A stretch of 64,000 bases of DNA. Source: Piromyces finnis. Its lineage: Eukaryota > Neocallimastigomycota > Neocallimastigomycetes > Neocallimastigales > Neocallimastigaceae. Location: assembly GCA_002104945.1 (NCBI GenBank), contig MCFH01000008.1, positions 1,170,501 through 1,234,500 of the forward strand, in the 5' to 3' direction. Shown one piece after another: positions 41,812 to 54,225 of the stretch. A model generated the notes under the pieces. That model was not told where the DNA came from. It did no database searches and saw nothing but the letters and a program-made list of their open reading frames with translations. The stretch's first letter is position 1. Every line of letters begins with the position of its first letter. The position numbers and the translations under genes are program-made.

Positions 41812-44800
41812 ATTTAAATAAATATTAAATTTAATATTCATTTAGCATAATAGATGAAAACAAAACAAAACAAAAAAAAAAAAAAAAAAAAAAAAATAAG
41901 CAAAATAATTTATTATTTTATTTTATAATGGTTTTATAATTCTCATTTTTTGTTCAAATAATAGAAAATAAAAATAAAAAAGTCTTATCATTTAAATCTA
42001 TCATAATATTTTTTATAATTAAAATTTATTAATATAAAAAGAAGATTTTTATAACTTTTATTATTAAAATTAAATAATTCTTGCAGTTAAAATGTGAACT
42101 ATCTCTTTTTTTTTTTAATAAAAATTAAATAAAAATTTAAAGTTAATTATTTTAATTCATTCATTATAATTTTATTTTATCCTTGGTTTAGAAAAAAAAA
42201 TAAACTTTTTTAAAAATCTATTTTTTAATCAATATATATATTAACATTTTGCAGTATTTTATGTTTTTTTTTTTATATTATATAAAATTTTAAAAATCGA
42301 TATTGGTTTAACACCTATCCGAAATATTGTCTATCGTACTTTTTACATTAATATAAGCTTTAGTAATTTTTTAAGTATTATTATTATTATTATTATTTTT
42401 GAATTTAATAATTAAAATTAGAATTGAAATAATATAGTTTTAAAATGAAATTAAACTATATAAATTATGACTTTGACTACTTTTATTTAGTTATTAAAAA
42501 AAAAAAGGTATATAAAGAATATAATATCTATTATTTTATTAATAGATTGTTAATGGATATTACTCCTACTACCATGTATCATTTTTTCAAAATCACAATA
42601 AAAAACTTTTAAGTATTTATTGCTTCATAATTGAAAAATAAACAATCTTAATAGTATGCAAATCATTTAAATATACATTCATATTATAAAAAAAAAAAGT
42701 TATTTGATGCTTGTATTTTTTATATCATTATTATTTTATATTATTTTATATTTAAAATACAAAGTATATTTTAAACATTAGAAAATATTTGAATTGCAAA
42801 GGATTAATATATATATACTATATTATTATTATTACTATTATTGTTATTATACATATACCCATGACGATGATGAAATATTTCTTTCTTATTTATTGCCTCA
42901 GATTAATATAGCTTTAAAACATTTGTATTATTTTAGTATATTGGATTATCGTGTTACATGTTACATTTACTTCTTCCTCTATATTTTTCATACAATATAA
43001 TTAGTAATAAAAATATGCCACAAATATCAAGCCTCTCTATACAATTTACAATTAAACTCTTAATTGATCATTGTATACATTTGCAACTATTAGATCTTAT
43101 CTTTTTACATTATGTATATATTGCAAATTAAATGGGCAAGTATTTATTAATTAAATCATTTGTATAATTCAAGTTATTTAATTATAATATAAAAAGAAAA
43201 CAAATGAGATGGCTTGATTCAATATAAATTAATATAAATATAAATAATATCAATATATTAAATTTGATATAATATAAAATAATATATGTCATTAAGTTAT
43301 TAATTTAAAGTTTAAATAGAATAATTCATGTTTTAAAAAAAAAGTTTTTTTAAAAACTATCATCAGATTACGTCTACTACCCCTACCCTTATCAACAGTA
43401 ATAATAGCAGAAATATCGATTTATAGCTCTAATTTATGAATGAGAATAAAAAAATAAAAATTCACTAAAACGTTAAATCTAAATATTAAATATTCTATTA
43501 TCATGTAGGAATAATATATAATAATGTAAAATAATAATTTATTATTAATTTAAATTAATAGAATATTAAATGTCAAATGGAGGGTGGGTGGTTTAAATGA
43601 AAATGAAAATTAAAATGAAAATTAAAAAAAAAAAAAAATAGGAAAAAAAAAAAAGGTTTTAAAACTATATTTCATAGTATTATTATTATTTAAATATTGT
43701 TAAATAGGATTTTTTGGGTTATAGGATAATAATTGCTTATAATTGAAAATGAAAAAATATTAAAACTATAATAAATAATAAGATTGAAAAATGATCGAAT
43801 CTATGAATAATAAAAATTATATTAAAATAAGTTTACTAAATTTTTCAAATGATTCATTAATATTAATAAATATTAATATAAATCATAATATTAAGTTGTT
43901 GGTGTGGTGTGGTGTGGTGTGTTGTTGTTGATGCTATTGACGTATATTAATTTTTTTTGACTAATTCCAATAAAAATTTTTTTAGCATAAATAATAAATA
44001 AGAAAAAAAAAATTTTTTTTTCTACCCTCCACCTTTTTTTACTTTCTTTTTTTATTCAATAACAAAACTATCTATTATAATAGTTATTACTTTTTTTTTT
44101 TTCTTTGGAAAAGTTATAGTTTGTACATAAAAATATATAAACTATAATAATTTACAATAAAAAAAAAGTTTTTAAATATTATCCACCAAATATAATTCAA
44201 TTATTGAAATTAAGCAAATAATACAATAAACTACAGAATCACTGATAGCAATATTTCAAATTTAATAATTAATACAATATTCTTGGAAAAAAACCAATAT
44301 TGTTCTATTAATATACTGAACCTACTTTAAATTTATAAATATAATAAATAGTTTCTATATATATATCAATATACAGAAGAATATTTAAAATAGATTAGTT
44401 AATTTAATACAATTAAATTTTTAAAAAAGAATAGTTTTAAAATTTTTCATTTTTTTATTTTATTTTTATTTTATTTTTATTTTTTGGTTAGTAAAGAAAT
44501 AATTTATAGAAAATAATAATAAACCTTTGCTTATTATTATTATTATTACATATTATTTCTTTTCTTAAATATTTTTTTGAGTTCAGCAAAAAAGATTTCT
44601 TTTAATATCCATAATTATAGTATGTTTATATATAAATCCTTTAATCATTTAATATATCAAAAAAACAATTCAGTATCATTTAAAACGTAAAAAATTAAAA
44701 AAAAATTATAAAATTTAAAAAAATTCTGAAAAAAAAACAATAAAAGTAGAAAGTGTATAACGGTTATAAAGATTTATAAAGGTAAATTGTTTTATCGATA

Positions 44801-45075
44801 ATAATAATAATTTTATAATAATTGAATACCATTATATAAATAAAATAGATTTTTTTTTTTTTTTACTAATTTTATAATTTTTATTTATTTTTTTTACTAA
44901 TTTTATAATTTTTACTTATTTTTTTATGTATTTAATAATAGCAATTTATTTGTAATTTCAAATCATCACTAAAATTACAATTGATTTAAACAGGAAAAAA
45001 ATAAAAGAGAGAATAAACTATTTTTTAAAAAAAAATCACAAATATTTTTTTTTTTCATTTAATAAAATACAAGAA
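41812..45075. other. 3.3-kb AT-rich gene-free interval
   Basis: Contains poly(A) at about 41872-41895, many A/T runs, a short GGTGT array at 43903-43925 and a T-rich leader before 45076. The short ORF near 42794 is composed of Tyr/Ile runs from ATT/TAT repeats. No conserved coding block, RNA gene or transposon piece was recognised. Confidence 0.5.
43903..43930. repeat. (GGTGT)n pentanucleotide run
   Basis: Four GGTGT-type units followed by TTGTTGTTG, a short G/T-rich island in AT-rich DNA. No gene context. It is not telomere-like in length. Confidence 0.8.
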
Positions 45076-45588
45076 ATGACGAGTACTTGGACTTCTCCGA
45101 TATCTTTAAAGAAACAACGAAAGGATACATATTTTTCTTCATATCTTGCTAGAAAGAAGAGATCCTACGAAGAAGAAACTTTTGAAATTTTGACAGATAA
45201 CTATCGCAAAAACAAGCGTTTTATTACAGAAATCATGGTAGAACAATTTTCACTTTTAGCTGTTTCTAAAAATGACAAAATTACAAGATCCAAACATCTA
45301 TTTCAAGAAACTACGAACAAAATAAATTATGGCGAACATCGTTTTAGAAGAAAGTTACCTAAAATTAAAACTTTTCATACTGTATTAAATTCACCACTTT
45401 CACAACCTCCAATCATTATTTCATTTAGTAAGGGTGATAATCAAGATAATTCAGACCTTATGCTTTCCCCATTAGAAGGAAATACCAAAACAACAATTAA
45501 TCATCAAGTTGAAGATGATGATTCTATGTCAGATGTTCCTTTAACGCCAACTCAAACACTTGAAACATCTATGGAAGAATGCATATAA
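45076..45588 (+). CDS. Orphan 170-residue basic/disordered protein
   Basis: Intronless ORF with a clear A-rich leader and mixed codon use, unlike the random AT-rich ORFs around it. The N-terminal half is basic with Lys/Arg/Tyr/Phe (KKQRKDTYFSSYLARKKRSY, YRKNKRFITEIMVEQFSLLA) and may be helical. The C-terminal half is Ser/Pro/Thr-rich and acidic, with SP and TP sites (LSPLEGN, VPLTPTQTLETS). No signal peptide, membrane segment or named domain is seen. It ends EECI, which does not amount to a clear prenylation box. The composition suggests a small phosphorylated regulatory protein, but no function can be assigned. It is followed by T-rich DNA. Confidence 0.6.
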   Translation: MTSTWTSPISLKKQRKDTYFSSYLARKKRSYEEETFEILTDNYRKNKRFITEIMVEQFSLLAVSKNDKITRSKHLFQETTNKINYGEHRFRRKLPKIKTFHTVLNSPLSQPPIIISFSKGDNQDNSDLMLSPLEGNTKTTINHQVEDDDSMSDVPLTPTQTLETSMEECI

Positions 45589-47292
45589 ATGAAAACAACA
45601 AACTAATTAAAACAAATTAATTCATATGTGTCCCTTTTTTTTTTTTTCTTTTTCTTTTTTTTTTTTTTATTATTAATGAAAATTTAATGACTATCCTATT
45701 TGTTTAATATTATCTTTTATTTTCATACGACTTTATCAAAAATATATTAAATGTAAAATATGTATAAAATAAATAATAAACACCAAAAATCCTATATATT
45801 GTATAATGTGGTAATGTGTTTTTAATAGATAATGAAGCTCTATATTTTATTTTATTTTATTTTTTGTACTCAAGTACAATATCTTAACAGCATTATTTCT
45901 TCTTTACATATAAATAATTTTTTTTTTTTTTTTTTTTTTTTTTTATTAAAAATGGTCAAGATTACTTATTTTTTGATACTTTGAAAAATAAGTATCAAAC
46001 AAAAAAAAACATCTAAATCCTTTCAAGAAATAAAGAATATGAAATGAACTTTGCAACAATTAAGATAATCATTAATCAATAGACGTAGTAACAACAAATG
46101 TGTTTTAATAATCTATTAAACAACGAACTGATGAGATTGATTACTTAATAAAATGATGAAAAGAAGTCTACTTGAAGCCAATTTGACAATTTAAAAAAAT
46201 ATAATTTTTTTTTAAAAATTATATATTTTATTAATATTAAGCTATTAATATTTATATATATATATATTTTCCTACACATTTTAATAAAATAGGTGTTTTT
46301 ACTTTTTTTTTTTTTTTTTTAGTAAAAATTATATATTTTTATTTAATAAAATTATAAAAGTATTACAAGCTTAAATAAAATATTTATATAATTTACAATA
46401 ATATAAATAATATAGCCTTTTTTTTTTTTTTTTGTTTTGTTTTTTCATTAATTTATATAATATTTAGATATGCTAAATTATTATCATTTTTAAATTATGA
46501 ATTAATATTAATATTATTTATAACTATTGTTGTTAATTGAAAACAACTGCTCTTCATAACAATTTTTATTATCAATATTTTTTTTTCTTGCTTATGATAT
46601 TGATAATATGTATTTATATTTTATTTTTTAATTTTTTTTTTTTATTAATTTCATTTAAATATTTGATTTGATTTATATCTTATTAAAAAGATTACTTTTT
46701 TTTTTTTTTTTTTTTTTTTTCATATTTTATTTTATTTTTTACTTTTAATTTATTCATTTAAATTATATTTTTAGTTGTTTGATTGTTATGTTATTGTTTT
46801 TGTTTTATCCTTTTTTTTTATTATCATTTTATTTATGTATTTTTCGCTATTATTATTTTTAATTATTTTATTACTTTTTTTTTTTTTTTCCTTTTTTCCT
46901 TTTTTTTTTTTTTTATTATGAATTGAAATATTGTTATTATTTTTAATGATTTCTTTTCTTTTCTTTTTTTTTTTTTTTTAGAGAAAATCAAAATTTTATG
47001 TATTATCATAATTGATAATATTGTAATCCATTTGTAAATTATAATATTAGGTTTTATATATATATATAAATAATATTTGTTAAAATGTATGATAATGATA
47101 TAAACAGTTATATAATGAAAAGAAAATAAATGGTAATTGTAAGATAAATAATTAACAACAATAATATTGTTTATAGGTTAATTATTGATAATTTCTTTTC
47201 TTTTCTTTTTTTTTTTTTTATCAATTATTATTATTTTTGGATTTATATAATCTTCACATAAATTTTATATACCTTCTTTTTTTTTTTTTATT
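45589..47292. other. Poly(T)-rich convergent intergenic region
   Basis: 1.7 kb between the 3' ends of the 170-residue gene (+) and the 467-residue gene (-). It holds about ten T-runs of 10-28 nt on the plus strand (for example 45918-45945, 46689-46720). No coding signal was recognised. Confidence 0.5.
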
Positions 47293-48696
47293 TTAAATAT
47301 AATTTAAAGTCTTTAATTGTTCATTAATAATATTTATTTGGGTGATTGCAATCATCATTTGAAATTTAGTTTCTTCTATTTTATCTTCTAATTTATTTCT
47401 TATATTAAAGGTATCTATCATCACTTGATTAAAACTAGAATGAGCAAAATTATGATAATTAGGTTGAGGTTCGGTCATCATACGATGTTGAGACACTTCA
47501 CGAGACGGAATATCTGGTTCAAATGAGGTAGACATAGAGTCAAAAAGATTTAAATGAGAAGGCTTACTTGGTTGACTTAATTTATCAAAATAAAAATCTA
47601 ATGAATCTCTTCTAGATATCAAATCAATCCTTGGTATAACTTTTTCGATACTATAATCCTTTCCATTTTTCTTATTATTTATTTTTGGTGGAACTGAATC
47701 AGAACTGGAGTGGGATTGAGTATAGAATGATAAAGAAGAAGGTTTTGGTAGATGGGATGATATTTCATCATTAGATGATTTAGTAGTCATTGGAGTTACT
47801 ATAGTCATGGTTGGTGATAAAGTTGTATATGGAGGTTCAAATGGATTTTTAATTTCAACACAAGATGAAGAATATTGAGTTGAATCATTTGAAGGGATAG
47901 GAGGTGGAAGTAAAGAAGAAGAAAAAGAGTTTTCTTCTGCTACGTTAGTATATTGACTATATTCTAAATTAATAAAGTTTTTATATTGTAAAAGTTTTTG
48001 ATGATCCTTCATTTCTTCTAAATACATTTCATCCAATGATGGGGCTGACGGTTGATTATCATGGAATAAAGAAGGTGATATTGGTAATGTCACGGATTCT
48101 GATAATTTTGATTTTGGTCTAGGGGATTTTACAGTAGGTTTTATTGGAGGAGTAAGCATTTTTGAGGAATTATTTTTTACAGAATCATTTTGACGAATTT
48201 TGGTATTATATATGGTGGATGATGTTGGTGTAGTTTTAGAACGTTTTAAATTTGAAATTTTTAATATATTTTTATCAGGTGAGAAGGAGTTTATAGAATC
48301 TATCGGTAATGGAGAGGAAGAATATTTATTTTTATGACTTTGAAGATTTTTTAATACTTCAGGTGATGGTAGGGAAAAACGTCTAGTTTTAAAATCATTT
48401 TCATTAGTTGAAGAAAATATTTCTCTTTTTTTATCACTTTTATTCATATTATCATTAGTGTTGATATGATGTTTTTTATTTTTCATATTAACATCCGATT
48501 GAATTAAACCATTGGAATGAATAAAAGTAATTACATTTTTTTTGATATCATCTTTTTTTGATAGAGAAATAGTTTCATAACTTTTGCTATTAAATTTTTT
48601 TGTTAATGCTTTTTTTATTTTCTTAACTTTTCCATAATCAGAACGTTTACTTTTTGTTCTTTGAAGAACACTAGTAGAATTATTTCCTGACTTCAT
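47293..48696 (-). CDS. Orphan 467-residue Ser/Lys-rich disordered protein
   Basis: Single-exon gene starting MKSGNNSTSVLQRTKSKRSD. The first ~60 residues are strongly basic (KVKKIKKALTKKFNSK), possibly a nuclear or membrane-lipid-binding signal. The middle is Ser/Pro-rich with many SP sites and three PKA-like or 14-3-3-like motifs: RRFSLPSPE, LKRSKTTPT and ISRRDSLDFYF. LLPPPIPS is a proline-rich site. The last ~60 residues (NIRNKLEDKIEETKFQMMIA) look helical, a possible short coiled coil. No catalytic domain or membrane segment is seen. It is best described as a phosphorylation-rich scaffold or regulator of unknown function. A poly(T) tract (poly(A) in the transcript sense) lies immediately before the ATG. 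Confidence 0.7.
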   Translation of the reverse strand: MKSGNNSTSVLQRTKSKRSDYGKVKKIKKALTKKFNSKSYETISLSKKDDIKKNVITFIHSNGLIQSDVNMKNKKHHINTNDNMNKSDKKREIFSSTNENDFKTRRFSLPSPEVLKNLQSHKNKYSSSPLPIDSINSFSPDKNILKISNLKRSKTTPTSSTIYNTKIRQNDSVKNNSSKMLTPPIKPTVKSPRPKSKLSESVTLPISPSLFHDNQPSAPSLDEMYLEEMKDHQKLLQYKNFINLEYSQYTNVAEENSFSSSLLPPPIPSNDSTQYSSSCVEIKNPFEPPYTTLSPTMTIVTPMTTKSSNDEISSHLPKPSSLSFYTQSHSSSDSVPPKINNKKNGKDYSIEKVIPRIDLISRRDSLDFYFDKLSQPSKPSHLNLFDSMSTSFEPDIPSREVSQHRMMTEPQPNYHNFAHSSFNQVMIDTFNIRNKLEDKIEETKFQMMIAITQINIINEQLKTLNYI

Positions 48697-49941
48697 TTTT
48701 TTTTTTTTTTTTTTTTACCTTTGTAATCAATTTTTTTTAATAAATATAGAGAAAATATTTTTTTTCCTTTGATAATCCAGATATCACCAAAAAATAAATA
48801 AATTAATATATACAGATTATTATGCAAAAATATAATATATATATATGAATATATGAATATTCTTATCGTTTATATAATAGTAAAATCTATATAATTATGA
48901 ATATAAATTTCTTGCTAAATGAATTATACTTGTATAATTATCTTACTGTTATATAAAGAATAGAATAAAAAAAAAAAGATTAAACTTTTATTAGTATATA
49001 TTATAATTGAATATTATAGTGATATTTTTTTAATTAGTAAGAATAATAATTGCTATTTTAGTAAATTATTTTATATTCTTTATAAGGAAAAAAAAAAAAA
49101 GTATATATAATAGCTTTTATTATTATTTTTTTTTTTTAGTTTTTAGTTCTTATAGCTACCATTCAATATATATATACATACACATATATTAATTAATAAT
49201 CAATTATAAAAAAAACTGAAAATAATGTAATAATAAATAATAGTTTATTATTATTATTATTATTTATTTATTTATTTTTAAATAAAAAAAGCGAATAAAA
49301 ATAGTAAAAAATAGTATTAATTATATCAATTGATTTATATAAACTATTATTATATATAATGATTGAAATATCTTAATAATTAATAGGGAATATTATTAAC
49401 CCAGAAAAGCAACTATTTCAAAAGTCAACTTTAATTGTTGTTGAACACTAAATACAGATTTGGTAGAAATATTTAATAATAAAATAAAAAGTTAATAAAA
49501 GTTTTATTCCTTTTTATTTTATTATTTAATAATTTATTCAAACCTTTTTTTTTTATAGTTTCTCTGGTATAAGATATTACCTATTTATTACTATTTTTTT
49601 CCACTTTCTTTATTTTATATTTTTACTTTTTTATTTTGTTTTATTTTTTTATATTATCATACAACTTGAGTTTTAAGTTTTAATTTATTTCAGTAAAAAA
49701 AAAAATAAATAAAAATAAAATATGTTTATAATTAAATAAAATGATTAGCTTTAAGTAGTTTTTTTTTTTTTTTTTATAATAACTATTATTATTATTTATA
49801 TATAAATTAAAGAAGATATGATATTTAGTCAAGTTTTCTAACTAAAAAAAATTTTAATTAATAATTTGCAGGAAAAAAAAAAAGATTTAAAAATTTAATA
49901 TTTTCTTTTAAATGTTTAATTTAACATTTTATTTGATGAAG

Positions 49942-49987
<46 letters not shown>

Positions 49988-51312
49988 AAATTCTAGTATA
50001 TGTATAATAAAATAAAAACTATAAAAATAAATTCTTTATTTCATAAAATCTTACAATTAAAAATGTTTTTTTTTTTTTTTTATTTTTATTTTTTGTATAA
50101 TCTCTTTTTTTTTAATTGTGGTTTTGAATTTTAAATTAAAAAATCATTAATTAAAAATAAAGTTTAATTAAATAATATGTATTTTAAATATATTACAATT
50201 AAATCCATTGAATTAAATTATTCTAAAAAAGTTTTTATTAAATATAAAAAATGAAATACAATATTATAAAAAAAAAAAAAAGCTATTACATTAATATCAT
50301 GCCTTTTTATTATTATAATTATTATTATTATTAATTTTGTTATAAAATATAGTTTATATAGAATGTTATGATACAATATATTTTAATGTATCAATAATAA
50401 TAGTTTATATCGATTATATTATTATTATTATTATTATTATGGCTTTAACAAGTTTAAGTAAAAAAGAGTGTAATATCAATAAGGATTAAAGATTTAATAA
50501 AAAAAAAATTTATATTAAATCTTTTATATATTTAAAATATTTAAATGAATGAATCTATTAAAAAAGTATCACAAATCAAATAATGAATTGTGATCCTTTT
50601 TTTTTGTTGTTGTTTGTTTAGTTTAATACTTATATTATTCTTTTTATTTATATTTTCCTTTATTTTGATGGTATCCTTCCACTTTTAAAAATGAAAAAGT
50701 TTTAATTATCAATTCATTACTCGAATTATTTATAATGATTCTTTTATATTATATATATATATTACTATTGATTTTTTATTTTTAAATTTTGTATCAACAT
50801 GACTACAAAAATTTTTTTATATTCAATTTCTATACATAGCTTTTGTAAATTCATGCTTTTCTTTCTAAACAGCAACAACAACAATGATAATGATAATAAT
50901 AATTATAATTCAATAAAGTAAAATGAAATAATGAAATAATGAAATAATCCTACACACCAATATCGATTATCCATTTTTTTTTTTTTTATATTTTTTATAT
51001 TTTTTATTATTTTTTTATAAAAAAATAAAGATTTTTATAAATTAATGTAATAAATATAATATTTTTTATATAAATATCATACTTATATAATAAATTAGAA
51101 ATGACAAAAAAGTAATATTTATAATAAAAATTAAGTAACTACTAAATAATATTTTATTTTAAAACAATTAGATATACTTTTTTTCTTTTTTTTTTTTTAA
51201 AAAATGGGTATTATAGTTTATACTAAACTATTATATATCTAGGCTATATTCATTTTTATATAGAAAATTGCGGGGTTTCTAGAATTAAATGATTCTATTT
51301 TTTTTTTTCAAT
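48697..51312. other. 2.6-kb AT-rich gene-free interval
   Basis: Lies between the start of the 467-residue gene and the 3' end of the NrdG-like gene. It has a 43-nt poly(A) at about 49941-49984, (ATT)n bits and other homopolymers. No gene, RNA or transposon fragment was recognised. Confidence 0.5.
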
Positions 51313-51909
51313 TTAATTTTTTTTTTCTTCATAACAAGATTTATTGACTTGGTCTTCAATAAATTCTTTACTATTATTGATCCAGTCAAGTTCATCCCAT
51401 TGAATCTTATTTTCGTTACTATCTATTTGATGTTTAAGAATGACTCTTTGGTTGGTAGTAGCTAAAAATTTATCGTAGATTCTCTTTTTTAATAAAAATT
51501 TACCTGCTTTAACCATACGAACATTTGGTAATTCAAGTAAAGCTTTGTGTTTTCTTTTTACTAATTCCATATTATAACCAGAATAAATACAAACTTTAAA
51601 TGATGGCTTTAACTTTTCAATAATAGCACGAACGAAATCAGCTTGGTCTAAAGGTTCACCACCTTGGAAACAAATCCATTGAGAAAGTTCTAACTCATTT
51701 AATTTTGATACAACTTCATCAACAGTGGTTTTTCTTGTCTCATCAAAAGATTGAAGTTCACAATTATGACAATCTGGACAACGAATGCTACATCCTCTAA
51801 CAAAAACAACAGTAGCAATTTGTCCTGGAACATCAATAAAAGATAAATTAGTACGTTCAACGTAACCGATAGAACAACCAGTAAAATCTTCAATATCAGC
51901 TTCAACCAT
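51313..51909 (-). CDS. nrdG: Anaerobic ribonucleotide reductase-activating protein (NrdG-like radical SAM)
   Basis: Intronless gene for a 198-residue radical SAM protein. Cys40, Cys44 and Cys47 (GCSIRCPDCHNCEL) form the CX3CX2C cluster that binds the 4Fe-4S centre. GGEPL at 83-87 is the SAM-contact motif, and SGYNMEL and FLATTNQRVILK match the NrdG family's C-terminal part. Length fits NrdG (150-230 residues). The enzyme cleaves S-adenosylmethionine reductively to place a glycyl radical on class III ribonucleotide reductase (NrdD), which makes deoxynucleotides without oxygen. No nrdD is in the window. The family is bacterial, archaeal and phage-borne; an intronless copy in an intron-rich fungal genome suggests horizontal transfer in an anaerobe. 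It could instead activate another glycyl radical enzyme, but the TTNQR segment favours NrdG. Confidence 0.87.
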   Translation of the reverse strand: MVEADIEDFTGCSIGYVERTNLSFIDVPGQIATVVFVRGCSIRCPDCHNCELQSFDETRKTTVDEVVSKLNELELSQWICFQGGEPLDQADFVRAIIEKLKPSFKVCIYSGYNMELVKRKHKALLELPNVRMVKAGKFLLKKRIYDKFLATTNQRVILKHQIDSNENKIQWDELDWINNSKEFIEDQVNKSCYEEKKN

Positions 51910-53576
51910 GTTTTATTTTTATTTTATTCTTGTGATTTTTTTTTTTTATATATATATAGAATTTATATAATTTAACAATTTTTGTAGATTTTTTTATTTT
52001 TCAAGATCAGTAAAATGAATAGTTTTATTTATTTATTTAGTAATATAAAGTGGTATTTAGTCTTTATAGAACTAAAGAACAAAAAAAAAAAAAATCAAAG
52101 TCTACTTTAAATTAATAAAAAAATAAATTTAAACAATTTTTTTTTTCAAGAGCTTTTTTTATACTAAATTTTTTTTTTTTTAATTATTCTTTTAAGTTTT
52201 CAAAAAAAGAAAAAAAAAAAAAAAATTTTTTTTATTGTCCTATAAAACTACTCAAAAATTTTATTAAAAAATTTAATAAAGAAATAAAGTATTAAAATTT
52301 AATTATTAAAATTTAATACTCTATTTCTTTATATTTATTAATTATTATTGTTGTTGCTGTTGTTGTTGTTATTTAAAATATTCTTTATTATCATTATTAT
52401 TATGCTTACTTATCATGAATTATATACAAAATAATATTTAAATAGATGTTTATATAACACAATAAATAATACATTCATCAAAGTAAATAAAAATTTATAT
52501 AAAATGGTTTATTTGTATATATTATTCAACTATATCATTGTCCAATACATGAAAATAATAAAAATTTTTATTACTGGTGGCAAAGTAACCAGCTATGATA
52601 ACTTTATAATAATAAAAAAAAAGCCATTTTTAAACCATAAGTACCACTGGTACTAATACTAAATAAAGGAGAAGTATTTAGAAAATAAAAGCAATATTAA
52701 ACGTTAAAAATGATATTGTATATATATATATATATATATTGAATTTTAATGATATACATGATATATATCTATACGACTATTTATATTTTCAATTTTTATT
52801 GTTTTAAACTCTTTTAATACATTATCCTAGGAATTATAGAATATTTAAAGGTAATTTCACATGTATAGTATTACTTAAACAAAGTTTTTATACGCCATAT
52901 TCTAAAAGTGAAAAAAAAAAAATAATAATCCAAGATTAAATTAACAAAAAAATATATATATATATATATACTAAACCAATTAATAATTTTAAAAAAAGTA
53001 AACTTTTTAATAAACAGCATTTTATTGAAATGTCTTTTATATTGTTTTTAAAAGAAATGTTTTTATTATTGTATATATATAAAACATAATTATTATATGC
53101 TATTATAGATTATAAAAAAAAAAAAGAATATAAAAATAAGGTTTTTTTTTATAAATTGATTTTATTGATAAAGTACACTATGAATATATATTTTAAAAAG
53201 GTTTAAAAATCATCTTGGCTTTTCCTATAGTATATTTAATATCTAGATTTAATTTTTTTCAGATTAAATGAATAAAACAAGGAAATGAAATAATTTAGTT
53301 AGAAAGAAATGTTAAAAAAAAAAAAAAAAAGAATATTATTATTTTTTTAAACTACTTTTTTTTTATTCTATTTTATGCTTTACTTTTGTAATTCATTTCA
53401 GTTATTTAAAAAAAAAAAAAAATATTTATTTAAATAAAAAAAAGAAATATTAGAAAAAAAAATTAATTTAAATTAAAAACTATTAAAGTAAGAAAGGCCA
53501 CTATCCTCAAAACTTTTTTTGAATGCTGATAATAACATTATAGGTTTGTTGTTGATTTACTAGAAATGTTCAAGAG
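51910..53576. other. AT-rich intergenic DNA with a small LINE scrap
   Basis: 1.67 kb upstream of the NrdG-like gene. It is mostly A/T homopolymers. At about 53487-53510, AAAGTAAGAAAGGCCACTAT matches, with one extra G, the LINE 3' UTR segment found at 54378. This may be a remnant of a further copy. Nothing else was recognised. Confidence 0.5.
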
Positions 53577-53587
53577 TTTTTCAAATA
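53577..53587. repeat. Target-site duplication, left copy
   Basis: TTTTTCAAATA directly precedes the T-run of the truncated LINE copy. The identical 11 bp recurs at 53922-53932 at its other end. Confidence 0.75.
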
Positions 53588-53921
53588 TTTTTTTTTTTTT
53601 TTTTTTAACGGCATCAACTATTTTAAACTTTATTATTAATTTAATTAAAATTATAATACATGTAATATAAAAAATTAAAAATTAAAATAAAAAAAAAAAT
53701 AGGTTTAAATAAACACAAATGAATAAAAATTGGGTATAATGGATTCTAGTCATTTTAATTAAAGTAAGAAAGCCACTATTATACTAAAGTATAATAATTG
53801 TATTTGACTTCCAATGGGACACCGAGCCAAAGATCAAAATTTTATCATGGGACAAAATTATGATCTCCATTGGTTGCGCTGGCCCTCCTGGCCTGTCTTA
53901 CTGTTTCTTCAGCATTGACGC
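53588..53921 (-). mobile_element. 5'-truncated LINE copy flanked by an 11-bp TSD
   Basis: 334 bp on the minus strand: the last ~60 bp of the LINE ORF (from GCGTCAATGCTGAAGAAACA), the 3' UTR and a 19-nt A-tail (T-run 53588-53606). It is nearly identical to the 3' end of the complete element 0.3 kb away. TTTTTCAAATA flanks both ends, marking one insertion event. Confidence 0.93.
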
Positions 53922-53932
53922 TTTTTCAAATA
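53922..53932. repeat. Target-site duplication, right copy
   Basis: TTTTTCAAATA immediately follows the truncated 5' end of the LINE copy and repeats the 11 bp at 53577-53587. Confidence 0.75.
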
Positions 53933-54139
53933 ATATAATAAAAATAACTCCTCAATTAGCTAATTTATGTTTATTTTTTTTTTTTTTTAATAATTGTACT
54001 TGATCAAACCTACAAAACATTTAAAAGTAACTGACGAGTATTTTTGTTTTTTTGTTTTTGTTTTTCGTACTTGAACACTTTTATGGTTTATTGGTATTAT
54101 TTTTCTTTAAAAAAAAATGTTAGTCTTCAGATTGCTTAA

Positions 54140-54140
<1 letters not shown>

Positions 54141-54193
<53 letters not shown>
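54141..54193. repeat. (ATT)n microsatellite at the LINE 3' junction
   Basis: About 53 bp of ATT units running straight into the 31-nt T-run that is the A-tail of the complete LINE. Confidence 0.95.

Positions 54194-54225
<32 letters not shown>

Noticed and set aside
42794-43000. Plus-strand 68-codon ORF
   Set aside because: Mostly Tyr/Ile runs from TAT/ATT repeats, with no conserved feature and no supporting flanks.
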